Notes: generated from the letters alone by a model not told the origin. Counted from the first letter of the stretch, positions 1 to 9,173 are shown. The stretch: DNA of 43,926 nucleotides from Acidobacteriota bacterium (GCA_016178155.1 JACOTZ010000074.1:1-43926), one strand, 5' to 3'. A program made the numbers and translations.

Positions 1-95
1 CTCTCGTTCGCGCCGGTCACCTGGGAATAGCTCTTTGCCGTCACGGCGACGGCGCTCGAGGCCACGAGGAAGCCTCTGCGGGAAACGGAATCCAT
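1..95 (-). CDS. Tat-exported Gfo/Idh/MocA-type oxidoreductase, N-terminus only
   Basis: The first 31 codons of a minus-strand gene are visible; the rest lies beyond the window edge. The ATG is the complement of positions 93-95. The peptide begins MDSVSRRGFLVASSAVAVTA, a twin-arginine signal (SRRGFL followed by a hydrophobic stretch), then SYSQVTGANE. That last string resembles the junction between Tat signal and Rossmann fold in many acidobacterial and planctomycete Gfo/Idh/MocA oxidoreductases, where GANE(R/K)I(R/N) leads into the nucleotide-binding strand. The Tat signal is seen directly; the family is inferred from this short match. A folded, cofactor-bearing enzyme exported to the periplasm would fit. 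Confidence 0.6.
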   Translation of the reverse strand, partial: MDSVSRRGFLVASSAVAVTAKSYSQVTGANE

Positions 96-232
96 GGGTC
101 GATTGTAGAACGCCGCCTCAGGGATCCGCCGGAGCGGTGGTTGTTCCGGTGAATTTCGCCCAGCCGGTAAGCTTGCGCGCAGAAGGCGCGAGCCCACTCG
201 CGGCAAAGCGCCGGTGAGGATAAGGTTCGCGG

Positions 233-1036
233 CTACTTTTTGCCCACGGCCTTTGCGAGATCGCGCGCATTCCGCACGGCATGACCGCCGATGTCGTTGT
301 TGTAGTACATATACACGGTCCGGCCCTGCTTCAGCCACTGGCGCACGCGCTGTGCATCCTCACGGATCTGCTCGGGCGCGTAATTGCCGCCGTACCGTCC
401 GGTGGCGCCGTGACGGCGCAGGTAAATGAAATTCGCGCCGTTCGGTTCCTGCGCGGCGCCCTTTCCCGTCATGTCATGCAGGCAGATCGCCGCCTTCATT
501 CGATCGAGACAGGAATACACGTCATCGCTGAGCCAGCTATCCTCGCGAAACTCGACGGCATAGCGCCAGCCCGCGGGGGCCACATCGTGCAGGTCGCCGA
601 AGAAGGCTTTGAGCTTGTCGAGGTTCTTACGCTGGTTCGGGGGGAGCTGGATCAGCAGGGGTCCGCGCCGCGCGGCCGGCAGCGGCTCGAACACTTCGAA
701 GAAGCTCCTGAGATACCGCCGGCTGCCGAGCAGTTTCTTGTAGTGCGTGATGCCGCGCCAAAGCTTTACGGCGAAAGCAAAACCCGCCGGCGTCTGCCCT
801 GGCCAAGCCGCCACGGTAGTGGCTTTGGGAATGCGGTAGAAAGAGGTGTTGATCTCGACCGTGTTGAAGCGGTTCGAAAGATAGGCGAGCCAGTCAGCCG
901 ACCTGATCCCTTTCGGGTAGAAGACCTCTCTCCAGTGTTTATAGTTCCAGCCGCTGGTGCCGATGTAGGACTTGGCTACGAGCACGCGTCTCTCTGTCTG
1001 ACGCTCGCGCGCCGGTGGGGTTACCAGGCGTCCCAA
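233..1036 (-). CDS. DUF72 family protein (YecE-like)
   Basis: The product of about 250-267 aa is a recognisable DUF72 (YecE-like) TIM-barrel protein. Near the N-terminus it has YIGTSGWNYKHW, then FYP and NTVEINTSFYR, and near the C-terminus YMYYNNDIGGHAV, which are the conserved blocks of the family. The biochemical function of DUF72 is not established, so none is assigned. The ATG at 1036 adds a basic segment unlike the family; a GTG at 985, just before the conserved AKSYIGTSGW, is a more likely start. It lies about 100 bases downstream of the large Kgd gene on the same strand and may be read through from it. Confidence 0.9.
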   Translation of the reverse strand: MGRLVTPPARERQTERRVLVAKSYIGTSGWNYKHWREVFYPKGIRSADWLAYLSNRFNTVEINTSFYRIPKATTVAAWPGQTPAGFAFAVKLWRGITHYKKLLGSRRYLRSFFEVFEPLPAARRGPLLIQLPPNQRKNLDKLKAFFGDLHDVAPAGWRYAVEFREDSWLSDDVYSCLDRMKAAICLHDMTGKGAAQEPNGANFIYLRRHGATGRYGGNYAPEQIREDAQRVRQWLKQGRTVYMYYNNDIGGHAVRNARDLAKAVGKK

Positions 1037-1139
1037 TGAAGCCGGGATGCCTGCAGCGCGCTCGCTGATCCGACAGCCTTTCCCCGGCCCCGACAGCTCG
1101 AAGTTGAGAACGGCGCCGAAGAGATACGCGCGCGGCGCG

Positions 1140-4100
1140 CTATTGCCTGCTTCTGCGCACTACTTTCACCCGCTTGGGGCGGCGCGCCACCGGCTTGGGC
1201 GCAAAGGCATCGGTCACGATGTCTGCCTGCTCCTGCTCGTGCCGCTTCAGGTAGCCGGCGGCGGGACTGGCAGCCTCGGGACGGCCGGCGTAATTGAGCA
1301 CCCGCCTGGTGGTATCGAGAACGGGCTGGATGTGGTCCTGCATGAACTGCCACGGCCCCATGTTGCGCGCTTCTTCCTGCACCCAGAAGACATCGGCGGC
1401 GGGCGGATACTGATCGAGCACCGCCTCCACCTGCGGCTGCGGGAAGGGGTACATCTGCTCGACTCGCACGATGGCGACGTGCGCCGCCTTCCTCTGCTCG
1501 CGTCCGGCGAGCAGGTCGTAAAAAATTTTGCCCGAGCAGAATAACACGCGCTGCATGCTGTCTGGCGGCCCGCCGCCGGTGTCGGGCAGCACTTCGTGGA
1601 ACTGTCCTTCGGTCAGCTCCGGAAGAAACGAGACCGCCTTCGGGTGGCGCAGCATGCTCTTGGGCGTGAAGATCACGAGCGGCTTTTGCACCGGTCTGCC
1701 GCCGGGCGTGCCGCGCATGTGCCGGCGCAGGATGTGGAAGTACTGCGCCGGCGTAGTGCAGTTCGCCACGATCATGTTGTACTCGGCGCAGAGCTGCAGA
1801 AAGCGCTCGATGCGCGCGCTCGAATGCTCGGGCCCCATGCCTTCGTAGCCGTGCGGCAGCAGCAGCACCAGCCCGGAATGCGCTCCCCACTTCGTCTCGG
1901 CCGATGCGAGGAACTGATCCACAATGATTTGCCCGCCGTTGACGAAGTCTCCAAACTGCGCTTCCCACAGGACCAGCGCCTCGGGATCACCCAGCGTATA
2001 GCCGAACTCGAATCCCATGGCGGCGTACTCGCTGAGCGGGCTGTCGATGGCCTCGAAACGCGCCTGGCCGGGAGCAAGGTGCTGCAGCGGCACATATCCG
2101 CGGCCCGTCTCGTAATCAAAGAGCTCGAGATGGCGCTGGCTGAACGTGCCGCGCGCGCTATCCTGGCCGGTGAGCCGTACGGGTGTACCCTCGAGCAGCA
2201 GACTGCCGAACGCCAGGGCCTCGCCGGTGGCCCAATCCATCGGGCCATGATTGAGCACTTCCCTGCGCTTCTCGAGGGCGCCCTTCAGCTTCGGGTGGAG
2301 ACGAAACTCGCCGGGCATGCTGGTGAGGCCGTTCAGGACGCGCTCGAGCGTGGAACGCCCGGTTCGCGTGTGTTCGGGACTCAGCTCAGGCGGACCGGGG
2401 TGGAACTCGTGGATCTCGTACGCCTCGGCATTGCGCTTCACATGCTCGAAGCCATCGGCCAGCCTGGCCGCGAATGCCTTCTTCCGGCCGTCGATGTTCT
2501 CCTGCAAAGCCGCGCCCTCCCGGATGAGCCGCTCGGCATATTGCGCAAAAACCGTCGGGTGCTTCCGGATTTGTTTATACATGAGCGGCTGCGTATAGCC
2601 GGGGTCGTCGCCCTCGTTGTGCCCGTGCCGGCGGTAACAGACGAGGTCGATGACGACGTCGCGCTTATATTGCTGCCGGTAATCGTAGGCGAGCTGCGCG
2701 ACCCGCAGCACCGCCTCCGGGTCATCCGCATTGACGTGGAATATCGGCGCCTGCGCGGCATGAGCGATATCGGTGGCGTAAGTCGAGCTTCGCCCTTCCG
2801 CGGGGGTGGTGGTGAAGCCCAACTGGTTGTTGATCACGAGGTGGATGGTGCCGCCGGTGCGATAACCCTCGAGCGCAGTCAGGTTCAACGTTTCGAATAC
2901 GACGCCCTGTCCCGTGAACGCTGCGTCCCCGTGGATCAGGATCGGGATCACGCGCTCCCGCCGCGTATCTCCCAACCGGTCCTGCCTGGGCCGCACCATC
3001 CCCTCGACCACGGGATCGACGGCTTCAAGATGGCTCGGATTGAAAGCCACCGAAACCCTGATCTCGCGCCCGCTCGCAGTCTTGCGGACTCCCGAGGCGC
3101 CGAGGTGGTACTTCACGTCACCAGATCCCGAGGGATTTGAGGGATCGGGCACTTCCTCAAACTCCGCGAACACTTCCTGCAGGGACTTGCCGACAATGTT
3201 GGCGAGAATCGTGAGGCGCCCGCGATGCGCCATACCCATGACCACGTCGCAGGCGCCGCCCGCGGCAGCCCGGTCGAGGATCTCGTCGAGCGTCACAATC
3301 GCAGTCTCGCCGCCTTCAATCGAGAAGCGCTTCTTGCCTATGAAACGCGCGTGCAGAAACTGCTCGAATTGCTCGGCTTCGAGGAGCAGGTCGAGCAGGT
3401 GCGACCTGGTCTCGGGCGGGAGGGGCTCGCCCGGGCGCTCGATCCGCGTCCGCAGCCACTCGCGTTCGTCAAGCGGGAGGTGGCCGTACTCGTATCCCGT
3501 GTGGCGGCAGTAGATCTCGCGGAGCCACTCGACCACTGCGCGCGCCGTGCGTCCGCCGTAGGTCTGGAGGCATCCATCGAGGTCGGCATCGGCCAGCCCG
3601 TAGTACGAAGGATCGAGCGGCCGATAGGCAGGCCGGTGCGAGCCCAGCGGATCGAGCTGTGCCGCAAGGTGGCCGCGCTCGCGCATGGTGTCGAGCAGCA
3701 AAATGACCGCGGCTTCCTTGGCCGGGTCCAGTTGCTTCCCGGGCGCAGTGGGCGCCGCGGAGATCCTGACGGGAGCCACTTCGGGTCTCGGAGGTGCGGC
3801 AGCGGCGCCACGAATCCCGATGGCCAGCTCCTGGTAGATGGTCTCGTAAAAGCCGTCCTCGCCGTTGAGCAGCGCTTCGATCCGCGCCAGGAACCGCCCC
3901 GATTCGGCGCCCTGGATGACGCGGTGATCGTAGGTGCAGGTGACCATCATCACCTTACTCAGGCCAAGCTCGGCGATGCGCTCGGGCGGGGTGTTGGAGT
4001 ATTCAGCGGGATAGCGCATGACCCCGGTCGCCAGAATCGCGCCCTGGCCCGGCATCAGCCGCGGTACCGAACCGAACGTTCCGACCGTGCCCGGGTTGGT

Positions 4101-4775
4101 GAGGGAAATCGTGGTGTCCTGAAAGTCGGACAGTTGCAGCTGACCCGAACGCGCCCTGGATACGATGTCGTCAAAGGCCGCGAGGTAAGCGGCGAAGCCG
4201 AGCGCAGTCGCATTCTTGATGTTCGGCACCAGCAGGCTTGAGCCGCCGTCTTTCGCGGGGACATCGACGGCGATGCCCAGGTTGATTTGCCCGCGGACAA
4301 TGCGGTGCGGCTGTCCTTCCTTTTCGGTAAACGCGCCATTCAGGCCCGGGTACTGCTCGAGCGCGCGGACGATCGCGTAGCTGATCAGGTGGGTGAAGCT
4401 GACTTTACTCTCACCCGCCCGTGTGCGCTGGTGGTTGATTCGCTTGCGCGCCTGCTCGAGCTGGCTGACGGCAATGAGGCGCTGCGACGTCGCCGTGGGG
4501 ACGGACAAGCTGGCCGTCATATTCTCGGCGATCTTGCCGGCAATCCCGCGCAGCGGAACCACCTGCTCGCCGGGAGCAGCGGCTACGGCCGGCGGAGCAT
4601 CGTCAGCAGCAGCCGGCGATGCGGGCTCCGGCTTCGCGGGTTGAACCTGGCCATTCCCTTCGAATACGGTTTTCCAGCTCTCGTCTACGTACTTCCGGTT
4701 GTGTCGCCAGTTCTGATAGAGCTCCTCTTCGAGCCAGCTATTAATTCCTGGGGACGCTTCGGGATGGTCAGCCAT
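1140..4775 (-). CDS. kgd: multifunctional 2-oxoglutarate dehydrogenase E1/E2 (Kgd/SucA-type fusion)
   Basis: The 1211-aa protein fuses a dihydrolipoamide succinyltransferase catalytic core to a thiamine-diphosphate 2-oxoglutarate dehydrogenase/decarboxylase, as in the mycobacterial Kgd type. It acts in the cytoplasmic TCA cycle, converting 2-oxoglutarate towards succinyl-CoA. Order: a short SucA-type N-terminal helix (NSWLEEELYQNW), a Pro/Ala-rich linker, the E2 acyltransferase core (about 70-320) with its catalytic His in TYDHRVIQGAES (His near 284), then the E1 part with VVMGMAHRGRL, the metal/ThDP region and CYRRHGHNEGDDP. No lipoyl domain is present, so lipoate must come from another E2. 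An ATG at 4811 is also open, but the one at 4775 (MADHPEAS) matches the usual family N-terminus. The E2 His motif carries QG where ordinary E2 enzymes have DG, as is normal for this fusion. Confidence 0.95.
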   Translation of the reverse strand: MADHPEASPGINSWLEEELYQNWRHNRKYVDESWKTVFEGNGQVQPAKPEPASPAAADDAPPAVAAAPGEQVVPLRGIAGKIAENMTASLSVPTATSQRLIAVSQLEQARKRINHQRTRAGESKVSFTHLISYAIVRALEQYPGLNGAFTEKEGQPHRIVRGQINLGIAVDVPAKDGGSSLLVPNIKNATALGFAAYLAAFDDIVSRARSGQLQLSDFQDTTISLTNPGTVGTFGSVPRLMPGQGAILATGVMRYPAEYSNTPPERIAELGLSKVMMVTCTYDHRVIQGAESGRFLARIEALLNGEDGFYETIYQELAIGIRGAAAAPPRPEVAPVRISAAPTAPGKQLDPAKEAAVILLLDTMRERGHLAAQLDPLGSHRPAYRPLDPSYYGLADADLDGCLQTYGGRTARAVVEWLREIYCRHTGYEYGHLPLDEREWLRTRIERPGEPLPPETRSHLLDLLLEAEQFEQFLHARFIGKKRFSIEGGETAIVTLDEILDRAAAGGACDVVMGMAHRGRLTILANIVGKSLQEVFAEFEEVPDPSNPSGSGDVKYHLGASGVRKTASGREIRVSVAFNPSHLEAVDPVVEGMVRPRQDRLGDTRRERVIPILIHGDAAFTGQGVVFETLNLTALEGYRTGGTIHLVINNQLGFTTTPAEGRSSTYATDIAHAAQAPIFHVNADDPEAVLRVAQLAYDYRQQYKRDVVIDLVCYRRHGHNEGDDPGYTQPLMYKQIRKHPTVFAQYAERLIREGAALQENIDGRKKAFAARLADGFEHVKRNAEAYEIHEFHPGPPELSPEHTRTGRSTLERVLNGLTSMPGEFRLHPKLKGALEKRREVLNHGPMDWATGEALAFGSLLLEGTPVRLTGQDSARGTFSQRHLELFDYETGRGYVPLQHLAPGQARFEAIDSPLSEYAAMGFEFGYTLGDPEALVLWEAQFGDFVNGGQIIVDQFLASAETKWGAHSGLVLLLPHGYEGMGPEHSSARIERFLQLCAEYNMIVANCTTPAQYFHILRRHMRGTPGGRPVQKPLVIFTPKSMLRHPKAVSFLPELTEGQFHEVLPDTGGGPPDSMQRVLFCSGKIFYDLLAGREQRKAAHVAIVRVEQMYPFPQPQVEAVLDQYPPAADVFWVQEEARNMGPWQFMQDHIQPVLDTTRRVLNYAGRPEAASPAAGYLKRHEQEQADIVTDAFAPKPVARRPKRVKVVRRSRQ

Positions 4776-4886
4776 CGGGCAGCCACTTCTTAGGACTCGC
4801 GCAAAACGCAAAGCGACCTGTGCCGCCGGTCCCAGCCGGGTACCTGAATCGTGCGATGCGAAATCTGCGTTTTGCCCTTCTAATCC

Positions 4887-5852
4887 TCATGATAACCCCG
4901 CGTGGGCGGGTAAATCCCGTGCTTTCGTATCGCTCCGCAGCGCTTGCTCGGTTACCCAATCCGTCAGCAGCGAAGAAGCACCGGTGGCGAGCAGCGGCGC
5001 ACCTTCAAGCAAAGCGCTGACAAAATTCTGGATACATGGGTAGTGCAGGTTTGCGTGCGGCGGCAGGTACTCCTCGCCCCCCGGCCACACCAGCCGGGGA
5101 CCGTTGAGGGGGCTCATGTCGATCTCCCCTTCGGCGCCCCGGATGCGGCATTCGTCGCGGGCGACGCGCGAGTGCCAGCGCACATCGACAATGCCGCGAA
5201 CCCCGGAGTCATATTCGACCATGACCGTGGCATTGTCTTCAACCGCGGTATGGTGCACCAGGTTCGAGCGTTGCGCGTGCACGCGACGCGGCGCGCCGAA
5301 CCAGAAGTTGAGCAGATCAATGCGGTGACTGGCGATGTCCAACAGCGGCCCGCCGCCGGCCATGCGCGGGTCGAGCAGCCAGCCGCGGCGGCCGTCCTCG
5401 TCATTGAACCAGTCGTGGCAGGTGAGCTCGGCGAAAACCGGCCGGCCAATCGCGCCTTGCCGGATCAGCTCCAGCGCCCGCTGGACTTTCGGATAGCACC
5501 GCCGGTAATAGGCAATCCCTAAAGTGCGGCCGTTCTCTTCCGCGGTCCGCTGCATCTCGAGCGCCTGCGCGCAGGTCAGCGCCATGGGCTTCTCGCAGAG
5601 CACATGGCGGCCGGCGCGGAGCGCGTCCATGGTTTGCGGCGCATGCAGCGCGACCGGCGTGGCGACGTACACCGCGTCAGCCTCGGCGAGCCCCTGTTCA
5701 AGTGTTGCCCACCCGGGAACACCGTACACGGCGGCCTTCGCGGGGTCGCGCGTGACCACGCCGGCCAGCCGGCTGCGCGCTTCGGCCTGGATGGCGGGGA
5801 TCACCCGTTTGGTCGCGATGTCCCCCACTCCGACTACGACCCAGTTCACCAT
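4887..5852 (-). CDS. Gfo/Idh/MocA family NAD(P)-dependent oxidoreductase
   Basis: This 321-aa cytoplasmic protein is a sugar- or polyol-type dehydrogenase of the Gfo/Idh/MocA family; the substrate cannot be read from sequence. The N-terminal Rossmann fold opens with VVVGVGDIATKRVIPAI, followed by ADAVYVATPVALH and the signature HVLCEKPMAL (about 90-100), whose EKP lysine is the usual catalytic residue. The C-terminal alpha/beta domain includes GGGPLLDIASHRIDLL, with the conserved Asp and His. The ATG at 5852 (MVNWVVVG) is chosen over 5900 because the upstream 16 residues are not family-like. It is divergent from the coiled-coil gene and about 110 bases upstream of kgd on the same strand. It lacks the Tat signal seen on the partial relative at the window start. 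Confidence 0.93.
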   Translation of the reverse strand: MVNWVVVGVGDIATKRVIPAIQAEARSRLAGVVTRDPAKAAVYGVPGWATLEQGLAEADAVYVATPVALHAPQTMDALRAGRHVLCEKPMALTCAQALEMQRTAEENGRTLGIAYYRRCYPKVQRALELIRQGAIGRPVFAELTCHDWFNDEDGRRGWLLDPRMAGGGPLLDIASHRIDLLNFWFGAPRRVHAQRSNLVHHTAVEDNATVMVEYDSGVRGIVDVRWHSRVARDECRIRGAEGEIDMSPLNGPRLVWPGGEEYLPPHANLHYPCIQNFVSALLEGAPLLATGASSLLTDWVTEQALRSDTKARDLPAHAGLS

Positions 5853-5908
5853 GAAACCAGTATGCCGTGAAGATTTTGCTGAGAACTTGCCGGCTCTCAC
5901 AGCACTGT

Positions 5909-6286
5909 ATGGATGTAGAATCTACGGTAGTGACTGTGCTCACTCAATGGGGGCCGGCCCTGCTCGTCGTGCTGGGCGTGATGTTCGGCGTTATGTACAA
6001 TAACGCGCGGATCACGCATCTCGATCAGCGCATCAGCGATCTGATGCGCCTTTGGGAACGGCAGCACGACAGCCTGAAGGAGTTGTTTCGGGCGGAAATT
6101 GGCAGGGTGGAGAACCGCCTGGGTCGAGTCGAAACGCAACTAGATCGGCTCCAGCAGCGCATGGACGCACTTGAAGTGCGCATGGACGGACTCGAAGCGC
6201 GCATGGAGCGTCTAGAAGGGCGCATGGACGGACTGGAAGCGCGCATGGACCGTCTGGAGAAGACCGTCGTCGGCCAGCCCTCATAA
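5909..6286 (+). CDS. small membrane-anchored coiled-coil protein with heptad tandem repeats
   Basis: The 125-aa product starts MDVESTVVTV, has one membrane segment (roughly 12-32, WGPALLVVLGVMFGVMY) and then a long charged coiled coil. The C-terminal half is a run of perfect-phase heptads of the form R-M-D-x-L-E-x, five in a row, encoded by 21-bp direct repeats. The coil presumably faces the cytoplasm, but topology is a guess. I do not recognise a specific family; many soil bacteria carry similar short membrane-plus-coil proteins of unknown role. The start at 5909 is preferred over 5867 because the intervening residues do not look coding. No clear ribosome binding site is visible. It precedes prfB on the same strand. 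Confidence 0.75.
   Translation: MDVESTVVTVLTQWGPALLVVLGVMFGVMYNNARITHLDQRISDLMRLWERQHDSLKELFRAEIGRVENRLGRVETQLDRLQQRMDALEVRMDGLEARMERLEGRMDGLEARMDRLEKTVVGQPS
6157..6261 (+). repeat. five tandem 21-bp repeats encoding R-M-x-x-L-E-x heptads
   Basis: The string GCGCATGGA recurs at 6157, 6178, 6199, 6220 and 6241, a strict 21-bp period in frame with the coiled-coil gene. Each unit encodes one heptad. Such arrays gain or lose units by slippage, so copy number may differ between strains. Confidence 0.9.
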
Positions 6287-6352
6287 GCCGGTTCGTTCTT
6301 ACAGCTTTTCTGAATCCCACACAACTCCTTTGTTATCCTATTAATAGAAGCC

Positions 6353-7493
6353 ATGCCAATGACTGTCGACGAACTCGAGAGGGAGTACGCTGCGCTCCGC
6401 CAGCAGGCAAATGCTGTGCGGAGCTATCTTTGACGCGCCCCGCACGCAGACCGAACTGGCCAAAACCGAACAGGAACTCAGCTCCCCCGATTTTTGGAAC
6501 AACTCCGAACGAAGCCAAAAGCTGCTCCAGCAGCGCAAGCGGCTGGAGGAGGCGCTCGCGCACGATTCGCATATCGCACGGCTGTCTTCGGACATCGAGA
6601 CGCTGTTCGAATTGCTGCGCGAGGGTGAGAGCGTCGGGTTCGATCTCGAAAACGAGATCCAGACCTTTTCCCGGAAGCTCGAAGAGCTCGAGACCGGGAT
6701 GCTGCTTTCCGGCGAAAACGACGCCCGCAGTGCCATTCTTATCATCCATCCGGGTGCGGGAGGCACCGAGAGCCAGGATTGGGCGGAGATGCTCCTGCGG
6801 ATGTACCTGCGATGGGCCGAGCGCAAGGGTCTTGAGTCAGTGGTGACCGACCGGCTCGAGGGGGAAGGAGCCGGCATCAAGTCGGCTACGGTCGAGATCA
6901 ATGGCGAGAATGCGTATGGGCTGCTTCAGTCCGAGGTCGGCGTGCACCGGCTGGTGCGCATCTCTCCCTTTGATGCCAACGCGCGCCGGCATACCTCGTT
7001 CGCTTCGGTTTTTGCCTACCCGCAGGTCGATGAGGACGTGAAAGTCGAGATCCGTCCCGAGGACCTGCGCGTCGACACGTTTCGCGCGAGTGGCGCGGGC
7101 GGCCAGCACGTGAACCGCACCGAGTCGGCGATCCGCATGACGCACCTGGCGACCGGCATTGTCGTGCAGTGCCAGAATGAGCGCTCTCAGCACAAGAACC
7201 GCGCGAGCGCGCTGAAGCAGCTCCGCGCCCGGCTGTACGAGTACGAGCTGGAGAAGAAGCGCATAGAAGAGCGGAAGCTCGAAGATACCAAGCTCGACGT
7301 CAACTTCGGCAGCCAGATCCGCAGCTACGTGCTCGCGCCCTACCGGATGATCAAGGATCACCGGACCAAGCTCGCGATCGGCGATGTGGACCGTGTGCTC
7401 GACGGCGACCTGGAGGGGCTGATGCGCGCGTACCTGGTCTGGAAAAAGACCGGCAAAACGGCGGGCGACGCGCGGGACGATCTGCCCGAATAA
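6353..7493 (+). CDS. prfB: peptide chain release factor 2 with programmed +1 frameshift
   Basis: RF2 terminates translation at UGA and UAA. The gene is read in two frames: a 26-codon first part from the ATG at 6353 (MPMTVDELEREYAALRQQ...) to an in-frame TGA at 6431, then, after slipping one base, 353 codons from GAC at 6432. The product is about 379 aa. It has the SPF tripeptide used for stop-codon recognition (VRISPFDANARRHT) and the catalytic GGQ loop (GAGGQHVNRTESAIR). The short 5' part is easily missed; gene callers may start at 6411 instead. It is followed after 7 bases by the TsaC gene, with which it is probably co-transcribed. Confidence 0.97.
6420..6434 (+). promoter_or_regulatory. 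prfB programmed +1 frameshift site
   Basis: The sequence GGAG-C-TAT-CTT-TGA-C matches the classic RF2 recoding site: an internal Shine-Dalgarno-like GGAG (6420-6423), the slippery codon CTT (6428-6430) and the poorly terminating TGA-C (6431-6434). When RF2 is scarce the ribosome slips to +1 and completes the protein, giving autoregulation. The Shine-Dalgarno element is weaker than the Escherichia coli AGGGGG. Confidence 0.95.
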
Positions 7494-7500
7494 ACCTCGA

Positions 7501-8427
7501 ATGATCAGCGCTGCCCAGATCGGCGAAGCCGCCCGTGTGCTCCGGGCCGGCGGGCTGGTGGTCTTCCCAACCGAAACCGTGTACGGCCTGGGGGCCAATG
7601 CCCTCGATGCCGCGGCCGTCGACCGCATCTATGAGGTGAAGGGCCGGCCCGCGAACAGCCCGCTCATTGTACACGTGGCCTCAGTGGATATGGCTGGCGA
7701 GCTGGTCGCAGATTGGCCCGACACCGCTGCTGCCCTGGCGCGTGAATTCTGGCCGGGCCCGCTCACACTGGTGCTCCCCAAGTCGGCCAAGGTACCCGAC
7801 CGGGTCACTGCCGGCCTGCCGACGGTCGCGATTCGACTGCCCCGCCACCCCGTCGCGCGCCGGTTGATCGAATGCGCCGGGCTTCCCATCGCCGCCCCAA
7901 GCGCAAACCCGTTTGCGCGGCTCTCGCCTACCACTGCCGCGCACGTCCGGGAGATGCTTGCCGGCAAAGCTGATATGATTCTCGACGCCGGACCGGCAGA
8001 GGTCGGGATCGAATCGACCGTTCTGTCCCTCGCCGGCGGCAAGGCAGTCCTTCTCCGGCCGGGAATGGTATCGCAGCAAGAGATCGAGCGAGTGACTGGC
8101 CCCGTGACAGCCGGAGGGGAAGTGGTGGGCGGGCATCCCTCGCCCGGGATGCATGAACGGCACTACAGCCCATGCACGCCGCTGGTGGTGGTTGCTGCCG
8201 GGCAGGCGCCGCCCGGGCGAGTCGCGTACCTGTGGTGGAGCAGGCCGGCCGACGCAGCCAGGGCCGTCCGCATGCCGGTTTCAGCCGCTGCTTACGGTGC
8301 GGAGTTCTATCGCGTGTTACACGAACTCGACCGCGAGGGCTGGGACCTCATCGCCGTCGAGACTCTGCCGGAGGGGCCGGAGTGGGCCGGTATTGCGGAC
8401 CGTCTGCGGCGCGCCGCCCAACGTTGA
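7501..8427 (+). CDS. tsaC: L-threonylcarbamoyladenylate synthase (TsaC/Sua5)
   Basis: The 308-aa enzyme makes threonylcarbamoyl-AMP from threonine, bicarbonate and ATP, the first step of t6A37 modification of ANN-decoding tRNAs. It is the long, Sua5-type form: a YrdC domain (about 1-200) with VFPTETVYGLGANA, KGRPANSPLIVHV, FWPGPLTLVL and APSANPFARLSPT, then a linker with SPGMHERHYSP and a C-terminal Sua5 domain to residue 308. The start lies 7 bases after the prfB stop with no clear Shine-Dalgarno, suggesting translational coupling. Its TGA overlaps the next ATG by one base. Confidence 0.96.
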   Translation: MISAAQIGEAARVLRAGGLVVFPTETVYGLGANALDAAAVDRIYEVKGRPANSPLIVHVASVDMAGELVADWPDTAAALAREFWPGPLTLVLPKSAKVPDRVTAGLPTVAIRLPRHPVARRLIECAGLPIAAPSANPFARLSPTTAAHVREMLAGKADMILDAGPAEVGIESTVLSLAGGKAVLLRPGMVSQQEIERVTGPVTAGGEVVGGHPSPGMHERHYSPCTPLVVVAAGQAPPGRVAYLWWSRPADAARAVRMPVSAAAYGAEFYRVLHELDREGWDLIAVETLPEGPEWAGIADRLRRAAQR

Positions 8428-9173
8428 TGCCGGGGATTATCGAAGCCATCGAGGACGCGCCGGCGCTCGGCCCCACTCTGTGGTGGCTGGGAGGCCGCGG
8501 CTTTGCCGTCAAATACCGCTCGATCGTCTTCTACGTCGATCCGGTGCTCGACTCTTGCGACGCGGCTGCCGCCACTCACGCCGATATGGTGCTCCGCACC
8601 CATGCCGACGGGTTGCCGGACGATCCGACGCCGGCGATTCTGGCCGCATCGCCCCGGGCCAGGGTGCTCATTCCCAAGAGCGCGGCCGACGTGTTCAAAG
8701 AGCGCGGAATCGGCTACGGGCGCATGACCACGACAGATGCCGACTTGCGTGTAGAGTACTTCAAGGGCGGAGTGTATGGGCGCGTCTACTCCGTGCCCTC
8801 CAGCCGTGGCGGGCTGGGCTGGACGGCGCTTGGGGGATATCCCTATCTGGGCTACCTCATGCGTTTCGGACGGGAGACACTCTATCATGCCGGCGCCTGC
8901 ACACCCTATGAAGGACTGGCCGATCGTTTGCGTCCCTACAACGTGACTGCCGCACTCCTGCCCATCGGGCCCGGCAATTTTCAGATTGCCGAGGCGGCGA
9001 TGCTCGCTCAGCAGATCCGGGCAGAGTGGGTGGTCCCGATGGATTGCGGCGACCAGGCGCTGAGCCGCTTTATCGACCACATGCTCGGGCATCACCCCGA
9101 ACAGAGGTTTAAGGTCTTTCGAGTGGGTGAAGGCTGGGAGATTCCGGAAGAGCCGCCGCCCGGCCGGCCATAG
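8427..9173 (+). CDS. metallo-beta-lactamase-fold protein (UlaG-like) with degenerate metal site
   Basis: The 248-aa protein aligns by eye with UlaG/L-ascorbate-6-P lactonase-like hydrolases of the metallo-beta-lactamase fold: an initial LWWLGGRGFAVKY, a mid-region GYLMRFGRETLYHAGACTPYEGL (the usual HAGDT-type block) and LLPIGPGNFQIAEAAMLA. The metal-binding HxHxDH element, expected after the strand MVLRT, is reduced to THADGLPDD, and the Asp of the HAGDT block is replaced, giving HAGAC. Only the first His is in place. It may therefore have lost hydrolase activity or bind its substrate differently. The ATG overlaps the TsaC stop (TGATG), so the two are probably co-translated. Any link to tRNA modification is unproven. 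Confidence 0.8.
   Translation: MPGIIEAIEDAPALGPTLWWLGGRGFAVKYRSIVFYVDPVLDSCDAAAATHADMVLRTHADGLPDDPTPAILAASPRARVLIPKSAADVFKERGIGYGRMTTTDADLRVEYFKGGVYGRVYSVPSSRGGLGWTALGGYPYLGYLMRFGRETLYHAGACTPYEGLADRLRPYNVTAALLPIGPGNFQIAEAAMLAQQIRAEWVVPMDCGDQALSRFIDHMLGHHPEQRFKVFRVGEGWEIPEEPPPGRP

Noticed and set aside
1596-3140. 514-aa plus-strand open frame
   Set aside because: It is antisense to the kgd gene and its translation has no recognisable domain.
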